A stretch of DNA of 64,000 nucleotides, taken from positions 248,001 to 312,000 of the forward strand of contig JAIPEG010000002.1 of NCBI GenBank assembly GCA_021737405.1. The letters run 5' to 3'. Source of the stretch: Bacteriovoracaceae bacterium. GTDB lineage: Bacteria > Bdellovibrionota > Bacteriovoracia > Bacteriovoracales > Bacteriovoracaceae. How positions within the stretch are numbered: position 1 is the stretch's first letter; every line of letters starts with the position of its first letter. A program made the translations under genes and the position numbers. Of the stretch, positions 61,310 through 64,000 are shown piece by piece. Under the pieces are notes generated by a model, which did no database searches, was not told the origin of the DNA, and saw only the letters and a list, made by a program, of their open reading frames with translations.

Positions 61310-62500
61310 ATGACGCTTAATGATATGCTAAGTACCCGAAATGTTTATTTGGTTGAGGGAAAAAGAACTCCTTTTGGAAAGTTTGGTGGATCTTTGAAGG
61401 ACGTTTCTCCTGTAGATTTAGCCGCTCACGCAACAAAAGCTGTTTTTTCAAGCACAGGAATTTCCGGAAAAGATGTTGACCATTTCATTTTGGGCTCAGT
61501 TGTTCCAACCACAACTGACACTTTATATGGTGGACGTCATCTGGCTTTAAAATGTGATGCTAGAGAATCAACTCCAGGTTATTGCCTTAATAGATTATGT
61601 GGTTCTGGTGCTCAAGTTATTCTGGATGCAGTAAGGCTCATTCTTTTGGGGGAGGCCAATTCGGTAATCGCTGCGGGAACTGAAAATATGTCAAATGTTC
61701 CCCATTTAATATATGGAAGTCGCTTTGGAACTAAGTACGGTCCTCTTAAAACAGTGGATATGCTCATGGATTCTTTGACAGATAAAAATGCCGGCTGTGC
61801 TATGGGTATTACAGCAGAAAATCTTGCTGTTAAATACAATATTTCAAGAGATCAGGCTGAAGAGTTTTCTGTAAGTTCTCATCATAAAGTAGCGAAGGCC
61901 TACGAAGCAGGACTTTTTAAAGGTGAGATTGCTCCCTTTGAAACCAAGCGAGGTGCAATTGAAACTGATGAGCATTTCAGGGCCGATGTAAATATCCAGG
62001 ATATGGCAAAGCTGCGTGCTTCTTTTAAAGAGGGCGGAGTTGTCACTCCGGCCACAGCTTCTGGAATAGTTGATGGAGCCAGTTCAACTCTAATCGCTGG
62101 AGAAGAATTTTGCCAAAAGAATAATTTAAAACCACTCGCTAGAATCATAGACGGAACAGTTGTAGGTGTAGACCCCACGATTATGGGAATTGGTCCAGTT
62201 CCAGCGATTCAAACTCTTTTAAAGCGAAATAATTTAAAGATAGAAGATATTGATTTATTTGAAATCAATGAAGCGTTTGCGAGTCAGGTATTAAGTTGTC
62301 AAAAAGAGCTTGGATTGGATTCTGAAAAGTTAAATATTTGGGGCGGCGCAATTGCCCTTGGCCACCCCTTGGCGGCCTCAGGAAATCGCATTACTCTTAC
62401 ATTAGCACGTCAACTTAAAGAGAAAGGCTTAAAGCGCGGTATCGCTTCTGCTTGTATTGGTGGCGGTCAAGGAATCGCTATTCTTATTGAAAGTGTTTAG
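61310..62500 (+). CDS. thiolase (acetyl-CoA acyltransferase)
   Basis: This thiolase either condenses two acetyl-CoA or cleaves 3-ketoacyl-CoA. The catalytic Cys is in [11 protein letters not shown] (the nucleophile near residue 94-99), the NEAF motif is EINEAFAS, the second His motif is [14 protein letters not shown], and the second Cys is in CIGGGQG near the C-terminus. 396 aa is usual. The ATG has an AAGGAGG site. Together with the acyl-CoA synthetase at 11590 it could serve fatty-acid breakdown; alternatively acetoacetyl-CoA for polyhydroxyalkanoate. Confidence 0.93.
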   Translation: MTLNDMLSTRNVYLVEGKRTPFGKFGGSLKDVSPVDLAAHATKAVFSSTGISGKDVDHFILGSVVPTTTDTLYGGRHLALKCDARESTPGYCLNRLCGSGAQVILDAVRLILLGEANSVIAAGTENMSNVPHLIYGSRFGTKYGPLKTVDMLMDSLTDKNAGCAMGITAENLAVKYNISRDQAEEFSVSSHHKVAKAYEAGLFKGEIAPFETKRGAIETDEHFRADVNIQDMAKLRASFKEGGVVTPATASGIVDGASSTLIAGEEFCQKNNLKPLARIIDGTVVGVDPTIMGIGPVPAIQTLLKRNNLKIEDIDLFEINEAFASQVLSCQKELGLDSEKLNIWGGAIALGHPLAASGNRITLTLARQLKEKGLKRGIASACIGGGQGIAILIESV

Positions 62501-62516
62501 TTAAGGAAAAACGTCA

Positions 62517-63824
62517 TTGAGTGATCGGATAATTTATACAGAAGAGAACTTGAGGCACTTTGAAAAGTGGCTAGGGCTTAATTATGATGCACTTACATGG
62601 CAAGGGCGTTATGAAGCAGAATTTTTAACATTCTGGCAGGCCTTCTTCGTTGCTGGTCAATCTTTAGAGCAAATGGTCGAGCGCTATAGATATGCGCTTC
62701 TATACGCACAGATTGGTCCGCTACACTCTTGGTTTACTTGGCTTAGGGACTGCTTCATTTGTTACACCTACATGACGAAAAATATTTCAATCATTGATCT
62801 AAGTAGAGTTGTAAACATACCTTACGACTCTCTTGGAATCATTTTGAGAGAGTATTTCTTGGAGCAGTATCCCCACTTTGAAGAGCAGCTCTCCGAACGT
62901 TTTCAATTGGCGAATCGAATAAGTCCAAACTTAGATTTAACATTTAAAGAGTTAAAAGAAGAATTAGGTCTAAAAGAAGCAGATGACTCTGAAAATAATG
63001 AGTCAGTGTTAAGTAGTATGGAGGTAACTCTTTACCCTGAGTGGCAAACACTTAATAAAAAAATGCAGCAAGACTTATTCCATCCAAATTTCGACTTCTC
63101 TAGAATTAAGACGAATCTTTCGTTTACGAGACAATTAAAAGTATTTCGGGAGATTTTAATTTTTCTTCTTATAGGAATTGGTCTCGTTTTCGCCATTCAA
63201 AAAATTAATAAGAAGTGGGAAAAAACAATTTTAGAACAAATTAGTATCTATGAGCCCCAACTCAAGTGGCTTGATACAAGTTTGACCTTCAAGCAAAATG
63301 ATGAAAATGGTAGAAAAGACTTCGAGCTTGGTGAAAGAGAAATTGATGAAGTTGAAACAAAAGAAAGTCAGTTCGACTCTCTTGGGTTTTCAGACGACAT
63401 TAGATACGAAGAAGAATCTGATGTGGTTCTTACCAGTTGGGATGCTCTTCCTAAAGACTTTGACGTCGTTGATCTTGAGCAGTCGGGTTACGAAGAATTA
63501 AAGAAGAGAGGCTATCGAGATAGTCGCTACGGAAACACAAAGGTTTACCGGGTGCTCATGCGCTCAGTTGATACAAAAACATCTAAAGAGCGTTTAAATT
63601 TTTTACTTGAAAAATACCAAGTCACTCGTGTTGATAATGTTAAGCCCGGAAAGCAGGTTCCAGGCGGCGTTTATTACAATCTATATGTCCCGAGGGAATA
63701 TCTAAAAGAGTTTATGGCCCAGGTCATGGATTTTGATGATGCTGTCCTTTATGAATCACGAACTCAAACGGGTCGAAATCCTGCTGGTAAAAATAAAGTC
63801 TTTATCTGGATCAAAAATATCTAA
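62517..63824 (+). CDS. unknown protein with one central transmembrane segment (435 aa)
   Basis: No family is recognised. The N-terminal 205 residues are helical and cytoplasmic by composition, a hydrophobic segment follows (about 218-233, IFLLIGIGLVFAI), and the C-terminal 200 residues are polar with a final domain (YRVLMRSVDTKTSKERLNFLLEKYQV) that looks ferredoxin-like or SPOR-like in its beta-alpha-beta order. The TTG start at 62517 has an AAGGA site. It follows the thiolase gene by 16 bases. Confidence 0.7.
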   Translation: MSDRIIYTEENLRHFEKWLGLNYDALTWQGRYEAEFLTFWQAFFVAGQSLEQMVERYRYALLYAQIGPLHSWFTWLRDCFICYTYMTKNISIIDLSRVVNIPYDSLGIILREYFLEQYPHFEEQLSERFQLANRISPNLDLTFKELKEELGLKEADDSENNESVLSSMEVTLYPEWQTLNKKMQQDLFHPNFDFSRIKTNLSFTRQLKVFREILIFLLIGIGLVFAIQKINKKWEKTILEQISIYEPQLKWLDTSLTFKQNDENGRKDFELGEREIDEVETKESQFDSLGFSDDIRYEEESDVVLTSWDALPKDFDVVDLEQSGYEELKKRGYRDSRYGNTKVYRVLMRSVDTKTSKERLNFLLEKYQVTRVDNVKPGKQVPGGVYYNLYVPREYLKEFMAQVMDFDDAVLYESRTQTGRNPAGKNKVFIWIKNI

Positions 63825-63827
63825 GAA

Positions 63828-64000
63828 TTACATCTGTCCGTCAGGGATCTCAAAAAGAGTTTTAACTTTTCTAAGCGCAACATGAGTTACTTTTAAATAG
63901 TACCACTGTCTAAAGAAACCGATGAACATCGCGGCCATAAACCCATAGACAACGCCGGAGTGAACAACCTTAGGAACGAGATTTGTGTCATGAGCTCCGC
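63828..64000 (-). CDS. 3' end of a membrane protein gene (runs off window)
   Basis: The last 56 codons of a minus-strand frame are open from the window edge to the TAA at 63828-63830. The translation has one hydrophobic segment (SGVVYGFMAAMFIGFF) followed by RQWYYLKV and a polar C-terminus ending PDGQM. The rest of the gene lies beyond 64000, so the family cannot be named. The stop lies 3 bases from that of the convergent plus-strand gene. Confidence 0.6.
   Translation of the reverse strand, partial: GAHDTNLVPKVVHSGVVYGFMAAMFIGFFRQWYYLKVTHVALRKVKTLFEIPDGQM

Noticed and set aside
1-64000. Mobile elements, CRISPR arrays, tRNA or rRNA genes
   Set aside because: No transposase, integrase, regularly spaced repeats or cloverleaf-like intergenic sequence was recognised; intergenic gaps are short and mostly accounted for.

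Overview
The window is AT-rich bacterial chromosome (by eye under 40 % GC), densely packed, with short operons on both strands and no mobile elements, CRISPR arrays, rRNA or tRNA genes that I can see. The gene set points to a predatory bacterium of the Bdellovibrionota, most likely Bacteriovoracaceae (Halobacteriovorax-like). The pointers are two Lon proteases, paired short flagellins, a Tad/Flp pilus cluster linked to an RHS/YD-repeat protein and tiny secreted proteins (the arrangement of the Bdellovibrio host-interaction or 'hit' locus), many secreted hypotheticals and low GC. This assignment is inference from gene content; no marker comparison could be run.

Layout. 1-3000: 3' part of an Omp85/BamA-type gene, then the ribosomal operon rplM-rpsI with its own promoter and terminator. 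3000-11300: an asymmetrically degenerate UvrA paralogue, a secreted protein/matrixin metalloprotease pair, an AMIN-like protein and a first lon. 11300-20500 (mostly minus): rpoZ, an acyl-CoA synthetase, small proteins including a lone histidine-kinase DHp-like domain, a peptide-binding lipoprotein, alaS, recX and recA, with a terminator between recA and recX and a perfect inverted repeat in front of recA. 20750-30100: pgpA, a protein carrying RelA/SpoT-type synthetase motifs, a minus-strand group (secreted protein, Cys-rich protein, greA, recG, FHA protein, hydrolase), a UbiB/ABC1 kinase and a GNAT protein. 30200-33960: two tandem flagellins with a sigma-28-like promoter, an RmlD-like protein and an unknown.

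34290-46660 is the most interesting part. A sigma-70-like promoter precedes a compact Tad cluster: flp, four more pilin-like or TadE-like genes, the prepilin peptidase, cpaB, the secretin, one gene fusing CpaE to the CpaF/TadA ATPase, and one TadB-type membrane protein. No TadC is seen. The cluster runs into a secreted RHS/YD-repeat protein and then three genes for 62-70 aa secreted peptides. Two of the three have textbook -24/-12 sigma-54 promoters, and all three have strong terminators. This looks like a divergent version of the Bdellovibrio hit locus, where pilus status is linked to prey-dependent growth.

46660-64000: a secreted unknown, a CheY-like regulator and a second lon (minus); then a plus-strand group of glmU and glmS (cell-wall UDP-GlcNAc supply), a UvrD/PcrA helicase, an AsmA-like protein, mtnA, a Ppx/GppA phosphatase and a cNMP-binding protein. 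A FliG-like/coiled-coil pair (minus), a thiolase, an unknown membrane protein and the 3' end of a minus-strand membrane protein close the window.
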